Notes: generated by a model not told the origin, from the letters alone. A stretch of 60,000 nucleotides of DNA from Cryptomeria japonica (GCF_030272615.1 NC_081405.1:155481613-155541612), one strand, 5' to 3'; positions 1 to 11,230 are shown, numbered from the stretch's first letter. Translations and numbers: made by a program.

Positions 1-458
1 TGAAAAGAGCACATATGTTAGCTTTAAGTATGCCCTTTTTTTTCACTTGATCATATGACAACCCATCCACATAAAATGTTTGACATTTATCCCTCCATGA
101 ACCCCATTTCGTAACCTCCCTAGATACCTCATTTGCACTATTGGACATTGTTTCTAGTGTTCTGGCGAGGGTTGAGTGGTGCTCAAGCCTAGAGAACCTC
201 AACCTATTCACTAATATAGAAATTTGGGCACTATTTTGTGTAAGGCAATTGATGAGATCCTCTTGTGTGGCATCTACATGATCTAATGGAGGACGTGGAG
301 GGTTTCGGGGTGGCGGTGGTTGTTGAGGAGTAGTATTTTGAGGATTTTATGGTTGTGGAGAAATCTCTTGAGGGTTTTCTTGTTGCTCATGTGCAATGTT
401 TACATGGTTTGCTTGTGTTGCTTGTGTAGGAGGAGGTCTTTGTTGTCTATTTCATTTT
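1..458 (-). pseudogene. Gag-like N-terminal fragment of element H
   Basis: Reading the minus strand down from about 458, one frame stays open to the window edge apart from a single TAA near 350. It encodes a proline- and glutamine-rich stretch (including PQQPPPPRNPPRPP) and then a helical, charged stretch (LEHHSTLARTLETMSNSANE, VTKWGSWRDKC). This is the usual look of a plant Ty3/gypsy Gag amino terminus, but I recognise no specific capsid motif, so the assignment is inference. It lies downstream, in minus orientation, of a primer binding site (2634-2647) and LTR (2651-3910), which fits a gag position. No convincing ATG opens the frame, so the start is unknown. The rest of the gene is outside the window. 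Confidence 0.4.
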
Positions 459-2633
459 TGAGGATTGCTTGAAGAATCTGATATCAAATTAATAAAAACA
501 AAGCTAAAATCAATTAAAACCCCTACCTCAATTAAAATGAAAAGAAAATTAATCAAACCAATCAATCTTAATTGTTTGACGGGGTGACATTGTTGAAAAT
601 TGCTCTTAATGCTGGAAAAATCCAAAATAATTACAAACCCATGCGGGTTCTGTGGATTTTTGGCTTTCTCTTGCTATTGTTCCATGGGTTTTGGCATTGA
701 AAATTGCCAAAACCCGTGGGCTACCCCCCAAAAAAATGTTCCTCAAAACCCGTATGGGTTTTGAGGAACTTTTTGTTTTTTAAATTGTTTTTGGACCAAG
801 CCTAGCATGTTTTTGAATTTTTAGAACCTGCACGGGTTATGAAAATTTTGGTTTTTTTTGGCATGTGGCCACTTTTCTGTTCACCATCTTGGTGCACTTA
901 CCCATGTCATTTAACCATAATAATTTTCACCCCATACATGCATAGACAATTGAATAAAGGAGGGAAAATTGTTTTTGAATTGCAAATTTGAAATTTGAAT
1001 TTAAAATTGTGAAATTTGAAACTTGCAAAATCATTGAATAATTCAAAATTCTAGGATTTTTTTTTTCAATTAAATGAACAAATTGATTGAAATAATAATA
1101 ACGCAACCTCCTAGGAAATTGAAATTTAAAATTAGGATTATGTAAAAAAAAACCTCTTAATTTTAAAATTATCCAAAAGAGATTAAAATGAGGGCCTATT
1201 GAAAAACCTCTTAATTTAAAAATTGAAAGTTGTTGAATTAAAATTTTGAAATTTAAAATTAGGGTTGTTCTTAATTAACCACTGAATTTTAAACTATATC
1301 TTGAAAATTGAAATGTTGAAAGTGGAGATTGTTTTTTAATTTTTGAGGGATCAAAATTCGACAAAATTGGTCAATTTTATGGATTTAAGCAATTAAATAC
1401 AGTCCTAACAGTCTCCCGAAATTTTGGGAAAAAATTCGAGGACTAGGTTTAGGGATGAGGTTGAAAGTGCACCTGGTCCTTCCAACTTTTTTGGAAATTT
1501 TTTAGGGATCAAAATTCGACAAAATCATTTAATTTTCTTGATTTAAGCAATTAAATACAGTCCTAACAGTCTCCTGAAATTTCGGGATAAAAGTCAGGGA
1601 CTAGGTTGAAAGTGCACACGGTCCTCCCAACTTTTTCGAGAATTTTTAGGGATGAAAGCTACAATGGTTTGAGAGATAACCCCAAAAAATTGATTGATTT
1701 TACGATGTCTAGATGGGCAAAATTTAGGTTTCAATGACAAAATAGGACCCTATTAGGGTTTTGAAAAAGATAAGAAATTGAATTGCAATTTTGAAAAAGG
1801 TCAAACCTAATAGATAGGGCCACCTTGAATAATATTTAGAAGATTGAAATTGGATGAGATTGATTGAAATTTGCATAAAATCCAATTAAATTTGAAAATT
1901 AGGGTCTTAGGACCTAACCACTACATTTTGAAAATTTGAATTTTGGGAAAAGGAGGGAAATTGAAAATTTGAATTTTAGGCAAGAAGACAAGTCTGACAA
2001 CAATAATAAATGTAAAAAATGAAGTAAGATCCAAGTTTTGCACAAATCCAGTTTCAAATCTATATTTTTTTGTAAATTGCAAGAAAATAAAAAATACAGT
2101 TTTGAATTTGCTTTCGACCTTAGGATGTTTAAAAATTGATAAAATCAGCCAATTTCTTGGATTTAAGCAGAAAAATATAGTCAATTCCGACTCCTGAAAT
2201 TTTGAGAAAAAAGCTAGGGAAGGTGCAAAGTGTACCTGGTTCGACCAACTTTTTCTGAGATTTTCAAGGATTATAGAAATTGTGATTTTATTGCAGAATC
2301 CAAAAAAATAGTTGATTTGGAGATATCCAGATAGGTCAAATTAGCAGTCAATGGTCGAAATAGGGGATTCTTAAAAATTAGGGTTTTACTATTTAACCAC
2401 TTAATTTTCAGAATGAAAGATAGATTTGAATTACAATGTTAAAATAGAAATCAGATCTGAAACAAGCAACCAAAATGCTATACTTCACAAGCTTAATTTC
2501 CTCAAAATGAAAAATTAGGGTTTTTATGTAATTAACCTCTAAATTTTGCAAAAAAAATCAAAAATGAAATTTTAAAGTTCAAATTGCAATTAATCAGATC
2601 TAACAAATACGAAATTAGAATTAAGATGTAGGA
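459..2633 (-). other. Untranslated leader of element H
   Basis: About 2.2 kb of AT-rich DNA between the primer binding site and the gag-like frame of H, with no credible gene on either strand. It carries diverged direct repeats (separate entry). A leader this long is known in some large plant Ty3/gypsy lineages; which lineage this is I cannot say. Confidence 0.4.
1365..2290 (-). repeat. Diverged direct repeats of about 150 bp
   Basis: Two adjacent copies (about 1365-1525 and 1502-1670) share the words GATTTAAGCAATTAAATACA, CAGTCTCC, AAAGTGCAC and GGTCC..CCAACTTTTT in the same order. A third, more diverged copy lies at about 2120-2290. A fragment with AAGTTGAAAGTGTACTTGGTCC lies near 2990-3025 inside the LTR. 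Function unknown. Confidence 0.6.
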
Positions 2634-2647
2634 CATCAGGTTCACCA
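2634..2647 (-). other. Primer binding site of element H
   Basis: On the minus strand the sequence TGGTGAACCTGATG starts four bases (TTTT-type spacer) after the LTR end TTTACA. Element D carries the closely similar TGGTGAACCCGATG at the same place, and element I has TGGTGAACCTAGCA. The priming tRNA cannot be named from this alone. Confidence 0.6.
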
Positions 2648-2650
2648 AAA

Positions 2651-3910
2651 TGTAAAGTGGAAAATTGAACCCTAGTTATTCTCCACCTAGGAGAGAGAAA
2701 GGAAATCACTAGGATGATTTTCACTTAGGAGATACTTTACATTCAAAAGAGGGGTTGAATTCACAAGATCCAAACCCTTGAGTGAATAAGGATCTAAATA
2801 CTAAGTGAATTGCAAGGGTGCAATGGAATTTACCCTTTTGTAAGTAGAAGAGTTGACTTGTTGACTATGGAGAAAATGAAGACAAAATGAGTGAAATAAG
2901 GAGCTACCGATTCAGGATCATGATGTAACTTTGGATCTAATATATTTAGATTGATATGGATTTTCCCTATGAATTTGGAGAAAAGTCGTCGGGACCAAGT
3001 TGAAAGTGTACTTGGTCCTCTAAAAAAATCCACGAATCAAAAAGGGTTTTTCTGTCTCTACAAATGAAGCCCAGCCCTGTAATTATAGTTGTACACCTAC
3101 AACGTACACACATAAAAGAAGGGAAGAAGGGTTGTGGATAGGGGTTTGCCTTAGTCAAACCCCGATTGAGGAATTAACCTTGAAATAAAGTAATTGCGAA
3201 TGCTTAAATGTAAATAATGAAAATGTATACCTTGTAGATCTGCAATTTGTTGATGATGGTTGCTTTGCTTCTTGAATGTAATCACAAGTGTTGCATGAAA
3301 TGGCATGTAATATGACAAAACACTAACACACACACATGCTTGCAAATGAATGTTTTAATGTTTCTCCAATGGATGAATGAAGAAGACACATGAAGAAGGA
3401 GATGTTTGAAGATTTGAATACTTGAACGCTTGATGATGATAATAAAGGACTGCTCCTGAATTTCCATGTATGCTTTCTTATCCTTGTATATTTTTGCTTA
3501 TGCAAATAATAGGACTAAATCCATTTTTATACTTGCCTTAGAGGATTAATTTTCATCTCACTAAAGGTTGACATAGGAGAAGTTAAGTTCTCGAGAAGAA
3601 AATTAGGTCCAAGGGTCAAATGGACCCATCTTAGGGCCACCCTAAGAGGGAGGACATGGGTGCCACACCCCTGTCCAAGGGGGATTGGGGTGCCACGACC
3701 CTATTCTAGGGGGGACAAAGGCATTGTGCCCCTATCCTGCCCTATTTTGGGGCCTGGACAGGGTCTCAAGGTGATGCAAGGGTCGAAAAAGGAGAAGATT
3801 TGAAATGATGATGCAAAGAGGGGTCCCAATTGAGTAGGGGAATGCAGTCACAAAGGTGAGGGCCTAAAATACGGTCAAAATTGCAAGGGTTGCAATTTTA
3901 TGATGCTACA
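2651..3910 (-). repeat. 5' LTR of element H
   Basis: In minus orientation this 1,260-bp block begins TGTAGCATCATAAAATTGC (ending at 3910 on the plus strand) and ends CCACTTTACA at 2651, directly before the primer binding site. It contains a TATA-type promoter and, between 3060 and 3480, a segment that matches the LTR of element I (6600-7050) in inverted orientation. The second LTR is outside the window, so the outer boundary rests only on the TG start and its resemblance to TGTAG-type LTR starts such as that of D. Confidence 0.55.
3523..3531 (-). promoter_or_regulatory. TATA box in the LTR of element H
   Basis: Minus-strand AGTATAAAAATGG occurs at the position equivalent to the TTATATAAGAG of the related LTR I. 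This is the expected start of retrotransposon transcription. Called by motif only. Confidence 0.4.
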
Positions 3911-4369
3911 AAAATGAAATTAGATTCAACTCATTTTAATATTTGGAAAGATGCTCTTTGTTTATATGTGCTTTTGGATTTGATTGTGAAGGTGTTTTTG
4001 TATCAACATTTCAAATCACACCCTGTGATCAATCATCGGGATGAAAATAGAGCATAAGGAGAAGATGTTATTTTTCTTTATACCTCGCATATAGATGGTT
4101 GTGGTTTGCGGTGGACTAGTGCTTCCATTAATTTTCTAGTTTTGAACATGTGATTGATAATAGAGAGGGTCTAGTACATAATTATGTTTGGGCTCTTTCT
4201 TTTATCAATGGGTAACCTTTGAGATTTTTCTATTGGGAATGGACGGCTACAAGTCTTCTTAATGTTTTGATTAGATGTTGGAATGATACTTTAACATGGT
4301 AGAACATCATGAAGATCACAACTAGTTTAGTTTTTTAATATTTAAACAAGATAAATTTGAAACTAGGTT
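3911..4369. other. No feature recognised
   Basis: AT-rich sequence between LTR H and the LINE relic. It may contain more of the decayed LINE endonuclease, but I cannot follow a frame. Confidence 0.3.
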
Positions 4370-5160
4370 TATTATTAGAACCTATTTGGAATTATTGATC
4401 ACATTTATAATAAATTCACTAGCTATACCAATAATTGTTTTACATGGTTTGATTCTAGGCTAGGAATTGATAGGAAATTGAAAATATTGGAACGATTTTA
4501 TTTATCTCATAATTCCATCTAAAATATTATCTTGGTTCTTATGTTCATGTGGATTATTCAACATTATCATTTTAGTTTTCAATAATTTTTTCTTTATTTT
4601 TTCTTAAATGAGGAATCATTCTTCTTAGCTCTCCTTCAAACTCTAGACCTCTCATCTCAAAACCACTTAATGTGTTTCTACTTTATTGGGAATTCAAAAC
4701 TCTAATCCTAAACCTCAAGAAGGCACGTCATGGGTTGTTTTGTGGAGTGATCCTATAACTCTTGATGTGTTTATTTTTTAATCCTTTGGTAGGAGAATGG
4801 CTTGGAGACATAAATTTAAAAAAATCCTCCAATAATATCTAGAAAATGATAGAAAAAGTCTTAATATGGATCCTAATAGTAAAAAAATTCAAAAAATCAT
4901 TGATATTGAAACTCGATTGTATAAATTGGACTTTTTCAAAGGGAAAGGTGCAAAAATTGGAACCAAACCTTAGTGGATTAAGAGCATGAATAAGGGGTCA
5001 AATTTTTTATTCAAATATCTCAATTATAAACCAAAAAAGGAATAGGTGCTATAGTGGATGAGAGTAGATATCACATAGATAACATAAAAAATATTAGTTT
5101 GTTCTACATTTTTTATGAAATGTTGTAAAAAAAAATCATATCTTCAAGCAAGCACCGATT
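4370..5160 (+). pseudogene. Relic of a LINE (non-LTR) retrotransposon ORF2
   Basis: Two decayed segments read like a plant LINE polyprotein. Around 4395-4515 the translation FTWFDSRLGID...LERFYLS resembles the end of the apurinic-type endonuclease domain (FTW...R..LDRF..S). Around 4795-5035 it reads WRHKFKKILQ, then KKIQKIIDIETRLYKLDFFK, then WIKSMNKGSNFLFKYLN, the linker before reverse transcriptase in which LINEs typically have WI.EGD.NTKFFF. After a frameshift near 5030 it continues GAIVDESRYHIDNIKNIS, which fits the next conserved block. Stops and at least one frameshift make it dead. The reverse transcriptase core itself is not visible. Identification is by motif order, not by search. 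Confidence 0.5.
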
Positions 5161-6479
5161 GCCAAAGAAAAATGAGATCATTTGAAAACTTGGATAATTA
5201 TTTATACTAGCTCATTAGGGGTTGGAGTTCGACCTTACCACCTTCCAAATGACAATGAATAAAGCAAGCTCCAAATCTAATCATTGAGGACAATTACCTT
5301 AGCATAATTTGTAGACTTAACTTCCTCTATCATGGATTGGATATCAAAATTTATTTGTACATCATTTCATTAAACATCAAACACATTAAAGATCATGTCC
5401 AGTTAGTGAATCTCAATACCCTTGTGATGGTTGGCTATTGGATGTTAGACTTAACACATTCCAATAACCTTCCAAAAGGTTAAACAACAATTGGGAACAA
5501 TTCAATGAAAAATGATCCATTGGGGGTTGAGGGTAGATCTCCCTCATCCATCTTATCAAGCAAAATTTAACAAATGTTAAGCATAATAACTTATCATTGT
5601 AGATCTCCCTCATCCACTGAGGAGCTAATGCATTTTGCAATTCAAGGTGGGCTCTGCCTCATACCTTCGACCATCGAAACAATAAACATTACACACTTGA
5701 GGGTTGAAGCTTGATTCAATCTCTAGTTTGACATCGATGACCATAAATTTAACAATGTCATTCCAAACCATCTTTGACATCAACATATCCATATATGAAC
5801 ACTCTTTGCCATCAATGGTAACATATCCAACTATCAAAGACAACATCAACCTTTGACATCGATGACAACATTTCCAACAATGGGAATCCCATATCATGTA
5901 AGAAAATGTTCGATTCACACAAAGTTAAGAAAATAAAATCTTTTTAAAAATAATCTAACATAATAAAATAAATGCAAATTAATAATCAACCAACTTTCAT
6001 ACATTAATAAGATTTGTATCTAATAGTTACAATAAATATATGGAAACCAAATATGAAGGTTAAATATGATTAGCTCTAAAATTGATGAGAGAACATTGGT
6101 GCTAAAGTTTGGTGGGCTAGGCTAGAATAACAGATAAATGAATTATCTCAGGTCAGAAGATTCAAAACCTTTGGTGGGCTAGGGTAGATTAGTTAGGTCA
6201 AAACGTGGATATCATGTCCAAAACTGATGAGAAGTATTCGGAGTAGAATCTATACGATGAGATAGTGAGTGATCTGAATCTCGTTTAAATCTAGGCCTAC
6301 TACTTCGGCTGAACTATGCAATATTCAAGACAAAGACTGATCAGAAGTTTTCGGTGTAGAATCTTCTTTACATTTTTGTGCTTTCAAACACACGTTTTCA
6401 ACAAAAGTTAAGCCGGTCCATCTCCTTTATTATTTTCAAACAGATTTTATTAGTTAAGAATTTGGAAATATATTTTAAA
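5161..6479. other. No feature recognised
   Basis: AT-rich DNA. Short minus-strand open frames at 5413-5640 and 5625-5918 have no recognisable domain and look random. The missing start of LTR I may lie in the last few hundred bases, but I cannot place it. Confidence 0.3.
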
Positions 6480-7574
6480 GTTAAGCCTGGGGCGTCCTTG
6501 TCCTCCCAAACCTGGCCCAATTTTGAATAGTTCAATGATGCATGTTTCCCGTATGTTGGTTTTGGATCATGATGTCTTAATTTGACTATTGGATGTCCGC
6601 CTAATCGAGGAAATACTTTGAGAACCTTATATAAGAGTATTCTTCTAATTCATTCTATCATCATAAGATATCACAAGTATTTGTTATCAATCAATATCAT
6701 TAAGCATTCGTTGAGCATCAAGATGACATTTTAGCCTACCATATTCTTCAAGATTTAGACATCATGATGCACCAAAGTACTTCAATCATCTTGCAACCAT
6801 GTGTGTTTAATTAGGTCATTCAGGTCTTGTCATGTTATGTCATGTTATTGCATCAACACTCTTGATCACATTCAACTTGCAATCATCTACAATAGATCTG
6901 AGGTATAACATTCAACATTTACTTTAGTATTTCTATTCATTTAAAGGGTTAATTCAAAACCTAAGGTTTGACTAAGGGAAACCCCTATTCCCAACATTTT
7001 TCTTCTCTTTATGTATGTAGGTGATGGGTTCAAGAGCTATAAATTTGGAATCAATTAGAATAAGATAAAGACAATCATATCCAACTTTTGTAGGTGCAAA
7101 AAGAAAAGGACATATTCGCTCCACTCTACTTCGTCCATTGAATTCATGTGAAACTACTAGGTTAGATTCTAAGTAGTATTCTGGTCCCAAAATAGTTTAA
7201 TCCATGAACATCCAACATTCCAAAGATAATTTCTCAAGTGGAGCTACTTTGTCCTGACTTTCAAGCCCAATTTCTAGTCACAAGTGCTCAAATCTATGAT
7301 TACAACTTCATATATGATTTGCAAGTGTCTATTCATATTTATTTATGTCAATTTTCCATCTTTATCCCTATATCTAGCATTCATATTTTTTTTATATTTT
7401 TGATATCCATTTCAATTCTCACAAAGGGATTCATTTGAAATCAATTAGCATTCATCCACCCCTTTGGAGGTGAATCTATTGATTTCATCTCCCTTTCATG
7501 CAAGTGCCACATGAAATAGTTGCATTCCTTGTTTGCATAGTTGAACTAGTGAATCCCTATTTCACCACCTTACA
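6480..7574 (+). repeat. LTR of element I (3' part)
   Basis: Plus-strand sequence from about 6600 to 7050 matches, in inverted orientation, the LTR of H: shared blocks include CATGTGTGT, AACACT..TGAT.ACATTCA, AGATCT and GGTTTGACTAAGG followed by AAACCCC. The block ends CCACCTTACA at 7574 just before a primer-binding-type sequence, as in H. The LTR start was not found, so 6480 is only where resemblance to an LTR becomes visible. Confidence 0.5.
6628..6638 (+). promoter_or_regulatory. TATA box in the LTR of element I
   Basis: TTATATAAGAG lies at the position expected for the LTR promoter and corresponds to the TATA-like motif of LTR H. Confidence 0.45.
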
Positions 7575-7577
7575 TAA

Positions 7578-7591
7578 TGGTGAACCTAGCA
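7578..7591 (+). other. Primer binding site of element I
   Basis: TGGTGAACCTAGCA follows the LTR end CTTACA by three bases. It is the same primer class as elements H and D (TGGTGAACC). Confidence 0.5.
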
Positions 7592-7592
7592 C

Positions 7593-8740
7593 TTTTAACA
7601 TCTTTCATACTTTTTATTTGGTGTTTTCATATCTATTTTTTTATAATGGACTTCATAAAATCTGATTGGGTTTTTATTTCACATGTGATTAAATTGCTCA
7701 TTAGTTATCAAAATCATGTGTTGGATGATAGCTTTTTTCAATACATGTTACTTGCATTCTTTCAAATGACTTTAATTTATTGCATTATAAGGGTTTCAAA
7801 TATTTTTCCTACATTTAAATCATTTCTAAAATCTTTCATACATATTTTAAATGTTGCTATATGATGATATTTTTAAGGAAATTAATATAATATCTAGATT
7901 TTGTAAATGCTTAGCTAAATGTTTCAAATGAGATCCTAGTTTATCATAGAAATGATATTGAAATGAATCATACCTTTCCTAGGATATCTTTTATTTATGA
8001 GAAAAGAATCAATACTGCTATCAATTATCTCTCCAATGGAGAAGAAACATTGAAGAGTAACATTGAACCATCTTCTTCTCAAAAAGATACTTTGGTGCAA
8101 GGGGGACAAAAAAAAAAAGTTTATATTAGTACATCTAAACCTCTAGTTCATCCTTATTCACCTAGATATTATTTTAATCATCAACTTATTTCGAGGCAAG
8201 ATGATGTTATGCATTTTATTCACGAGCTATCTCCTAACATAACATTGACTAGAGATGAATCTTTAGATGATGACATTACTTCTTCCCCACCTAAAAAAGT
8301 GGGTAGAAATAGTAGTGATAAGAATGCTAATATTCCTATAAAGGATATTCCTTCCTCATCTATTCATCCCTTTGATCATTTAATATGTCCTCACACAAAA
8401 AAAATACAAGGAAGACCATAACAAAAATCTTACCCCTCCTTTATCAATTCTTTTACCAAAACCTTGTCCTTCAATCCCTTAAGGGACAAGACCTATCCAT
8501 ATTGACAATAAAGAAAAGATAGGAAAAAGATTTTTTTGGAGACTCAAATATGAGAAAAACATTACCTTTCCTTTTGCAATTTATATCAATAATTATAATA
8601 ACAACTTGATGATAGTGTGTATTGCCTCTTTCATCATAGATATTCTCATTCTATTGGTAATTGTAAAGACTTTAGAGCTCATTTTCATACCATACCTATG
8701 TTGGCAATTGACACTCATCTAGTAAGAGCTAATGGTATTT
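7593..8740 (+). pseudogene. Internal region of element I with gag remnant
   Basis: Starts with leader DNA. A plus-strand frame from 7963 to 8421 (about 152 codons, polar, serine- and lysine-rich, with SPPKKVGRNSSDKN) carries no domain I can name. Beyond its stop, at about 8610-8690, another frame reads YCLFHHRYSHSIGNC, which resembles the zinc knuckle of large plant Ty3/gypsy Gag proteins (YC.FH...GH....C) with the usual glycine replaced by serine. Position after an LTR and primer site supports gag. The element is cut at 8741 by the insertion of element C. Confidence 0.35.
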
Positions 8741-8855
8741 TGGGTTGTCATTGATGGCAACTCACTATCTCAAGGTAAATGGTTTCATTGTTTGGTTAAC
8801 CGACATTCATTTCACTTAACTAATATTAGTATTCATATTGCTTTAGTATTCACAT
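8741..8855 (+). repeat. 5' LTR of element C, left part
   Basis: Begins TGGGTTGTCATTGATGGCAA, recalling the TGTTGTCAT start of LTR A and the CATTGATGGCAAC word inside it. It is interrupted at 8856 by element B and resumes at 30952. Its last 45 bp (CATTTCACTTAA, ATATTAGTATTCA, ATTGCTTTA) are nearly repeated at the start of the right part. Confidence 0.55.
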
Positions 8856-8905
8856 TGTTAGGCCCAATATGGAAAGCTAATGTACTAAGAGGGGATGGGT
8901 GAATC
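8856..8905 (-). repeat. 3' LTR of element B, outer end
   Basis: Matches the first 50 bp of the right-hand LTR B (from 29782) except for a few bases. It stops at GAATC, the target-site duplication of element A, and continues after A at 15438. Confidence 0.9.
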
Positions 8906-9701
8906 TATTGGCATATGCACACTCCAGTGAGACATTGTATGCGATTGAAGGTTTTGTCATTGATGGCAACCTTGCAATCCTATGACACCGGCAAAGACAT
9001 TATACCGGCATCAACAGATCACACTCTACACCGGCACTCAGGACACTGGCACCGACACAGAAGAAAGGAAGTATACCGGCACAGAGGCCGATTGGATTTT
9101 GTTATATTACATTTTGTTTATTATTGTAAAAATGTGTAAGCCGACTTGGAAAATTGTAAAATGACTCTTAAATATAAAAGAGATCATTGTAGACATTTAT
9201 AATATGTGATGTAGAAGCATTAAGGAAAATATTAAATAGACCTAATGTGTGAAATATAGGTCAAGGGATATATGTAAAGAACAGAGCAGGAACCGGTATT
9301 GTATCAAGCATTGAAGATGCTATTGTAAAGCAGTACAAGATATTGGATTTGTATAATCCTTATTGTAAGTCAGTGAGACTTCCCATTGAGTAGTGAGCTC
9401 TAGGCAATTGGCCTTCCTACATGTGCAGGCCCCTATTGTAAGTAATATTCTCTTATTGGCCAGTGAGTGAATATTGTGGGTCACAAATCCCACCAAGGTT
9501 TTTCCCACACCCGGTTTCCTCCTTAACATCTTGTGTTATGGTGTGTTTTGCATGTGGATGTTCTTGATTCTGTTTATTGTATTATTTCTTGCATACCGGT
9601 ACACTGTTATATTATGTTCTACATGTTTTAAGTTAAGAAATTCTAATTACTGGTTAGATACTAATTCACCCCCCCTCTTAGTATCTGTGGGACCCCTAAC
9701 A
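8906..9701 (+). repeat. 5' LTR of element A
   Basis: 796 bp, ending CCCCTAACA just before the primer site. Aligns end to end with 14711-15437. The first two bases are TA instead of TG, a point change. It holds about 70 bp of CACCGGCA-type repeats (about 9000-9085) absent from the other copy. Near 9490-9520 it has CAAGGTTTTTCCCACACCCGG, resembling the conserved word near the end of many plant copia LTRs. Confidence 0.9.
9173..9180 (+). promoter_or_regulatory. TATA box, 5' LTR of A
   Basis: TATAAAAG; the 3' LTR has TATATAAAAG at 14905-14914. Expected start site for the genomic RNA lies about 30 bp downstream. Confidence 0.55.
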
Positions 9702-9703
9702 AT

Positions 9704-9715
9704 TGGTATCAGAGC
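9704..9715 (+). other. Primer binding site of A (initiator tRNA-Met)
   Basis: TGGTATCAGAGC, the standard plant primer site complementary to the 3' end of initiator tRNA-Met, starts two bases after the LTR end. Confidence 0.95.
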
Positions 9716-9772
9716 GTGGTCCTCTATTTTCAAAAGCCTAACAGCTAGAGGAAGATCTTGACACTGGTAAAG

Positions 9773-10929
9773 ATGGAAAGTCTGATGAAGCAACTGGAAG
9801 GAGCTCTTATAGACTATGATGCAGAAAAGTTGAAAAATATCAAATTAGAAGATGATTTAAGAGCAGCTCAGGACATCATTCAGGCACTTCAAAAAAATTT
9901 TACTATTGCAAGAAATAAGAGAAGAGAACTTTGTGAAAAATTGCAAAATGAGAATGATGAAAATGAATCACTTAATGATATGATAAGCAAGTTGAAACAA
10001 GAGATCATGACAACAAAGAATGAGATGCAGGATATGACTATGAGATTTTGCAAAGAGATTGAGTATAGGAAGAAGAATGAAGGAGAATTGACCAGAAGAC
10101 TAAGTGATGCAGCAAATGAGAACACAAGACTTAGCTATGAAAATGACATGTTGAAGACAGATCTGATGCATACTCAGAATGACTCAAATGAACTGATGAG
10201 ACAAAAAAAAGTCCTAGAAAGAGAACTAGAAACTGCAAATCAACACAAAGAAAAATTCAAGAAAAACTTAGAGGAACTTGGCACCTTGTTGAAGAATCAA
10301 AAACCTAAAAGTGACACTTCTGGAATTGGCTTTGAAGTTGGTGAAAGCTCTGGTACTGCAAATACTCGGGATCACAGCAAACCGGTAAGACAACCTAATG
10401 CTTATAAATTCAATGGTAAATGCTTTAACTGTAATAAGTATGGTCATACAGAAAATGAATGTAGATCTAGAAATTATCAGAATATCAACACACCCACCGG
10501 TCAATGTTCTAAATGCAACAAAGTTGGTCACAACTTTGAAAACTACAGAATGAATGTGAGAAGTTATGTTTGTGGAAGATTTGGAAATTTATCTAATCAA
10601 TGCAGAACACAAACCGACATAGGTAATGGGAAAGCTATTCAGAAAAATAATGTAACTTGTTATGCATGTAAAAAGATTGGGCATATTGCTAAATTCTGTA
10701 GAAGTAAAGGAACACCGGTAGACAACAAAAGTTCTAGCTTGAAAGGTAAAGAAAAAGTTGAAGAGGTTAAGAAAGAATTCTCAAAACAATGGATTAGAAA
10801 ATGTGATCTAATATTGGGAATACTCCTCCACCGGTAGAACCAATCAATACTTCACTGGCAGGACAGAGTGATGCTTCACTGGTAGGACAGAGTAGTGCTC
10901 CACCGGCAGGAAGTTCTTCATCTAATTGA
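9773..10929 (+). CDS. Gag-like coiled-coil zinc-knuckle protein of element A
   Basis: The first ATG after the primer site (MESLMKQLEGAL) opens a frame that runs without stops to 10837. Residues about 1-180 are highly charged with long heptad-like stretches, a probable coiled coil. Four knuckles follow: CFNCNKYGHTENEC (about 217-230, intact), CSKCNKVGHNFENY (last Cys lost), VCGRFGNLSNQC (degenerate) and CYACKKIGHIAKFC (about 296-309, intact). Near 10810-10830 a one-base indel appears to shift the frame: the next frame gives a Pro/Gly/Ser-rich tail ending at a TGA at 10927-10929. CCHC knuckles normally bind element RNA in the capsid. There is no recognisable UBN2-type capsid domain such as that of F, so this Gag is unusual. 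Elements C (31879-32889) and B carry homologues. Confidence 0.75.
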
Positions 10930-11230
10930 AGAAAATTTCCTTGAGGGTTTGGCAATCTATTGATACATGTGCTATTATTCCCTCGGTTAGAGATAAGAAG
11001 TTGGAAATTACTTATTACCGGCAAACAATGTTAAGTGAATACTTAACTGGCATGCAATTAATGTGGTAGATGGAAAAGAGACATTATAAAGTAAAGGTTT
11101 TGGCTCCATTTCATTTCACCATGATTTCAAATTTTCAAAGAGCGCGAAGACTCCGAGATAAGGCATTTCAAGCAAGAAGCAAGAACACTCCAAGCAATCT
11201 TCCATCCAAGGCAATAAAAGGTATTTAATC
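10930..11230 (+). other. Gag-ORF2 spacer of element A
   Basis: About 300 bp without a gene. It contains a TATA-like CATTATAAAGTAAAGG near 11080 and an A-rich leader-like stretch ending just before the ATG of ORF2. B and C have spacers of the same kind. A separate promoter for ORF2 is possible but unproven. Confidence 0.4.

Noticed and set aside
470-490. TTGATATCAGA on the minus strand as a tRNA-Met primer site for H
   Set aside because: Too many mismatches and no LTR end next to it; the TGGTGAACC site at 2634-2647 lies directly beside an LTR-like end.
5413-5918. Two overlapping minus-strand open frames
   Set aside because: Cys/Met-rich random-looking translation, no homologous copy in the window, no promoter.
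9320-9529. Small open frames within the LTRs of A (also 15054-15263)
   Set aside because: Both copies lie in LTR sequence across the primer-proximal end and have no protein features.
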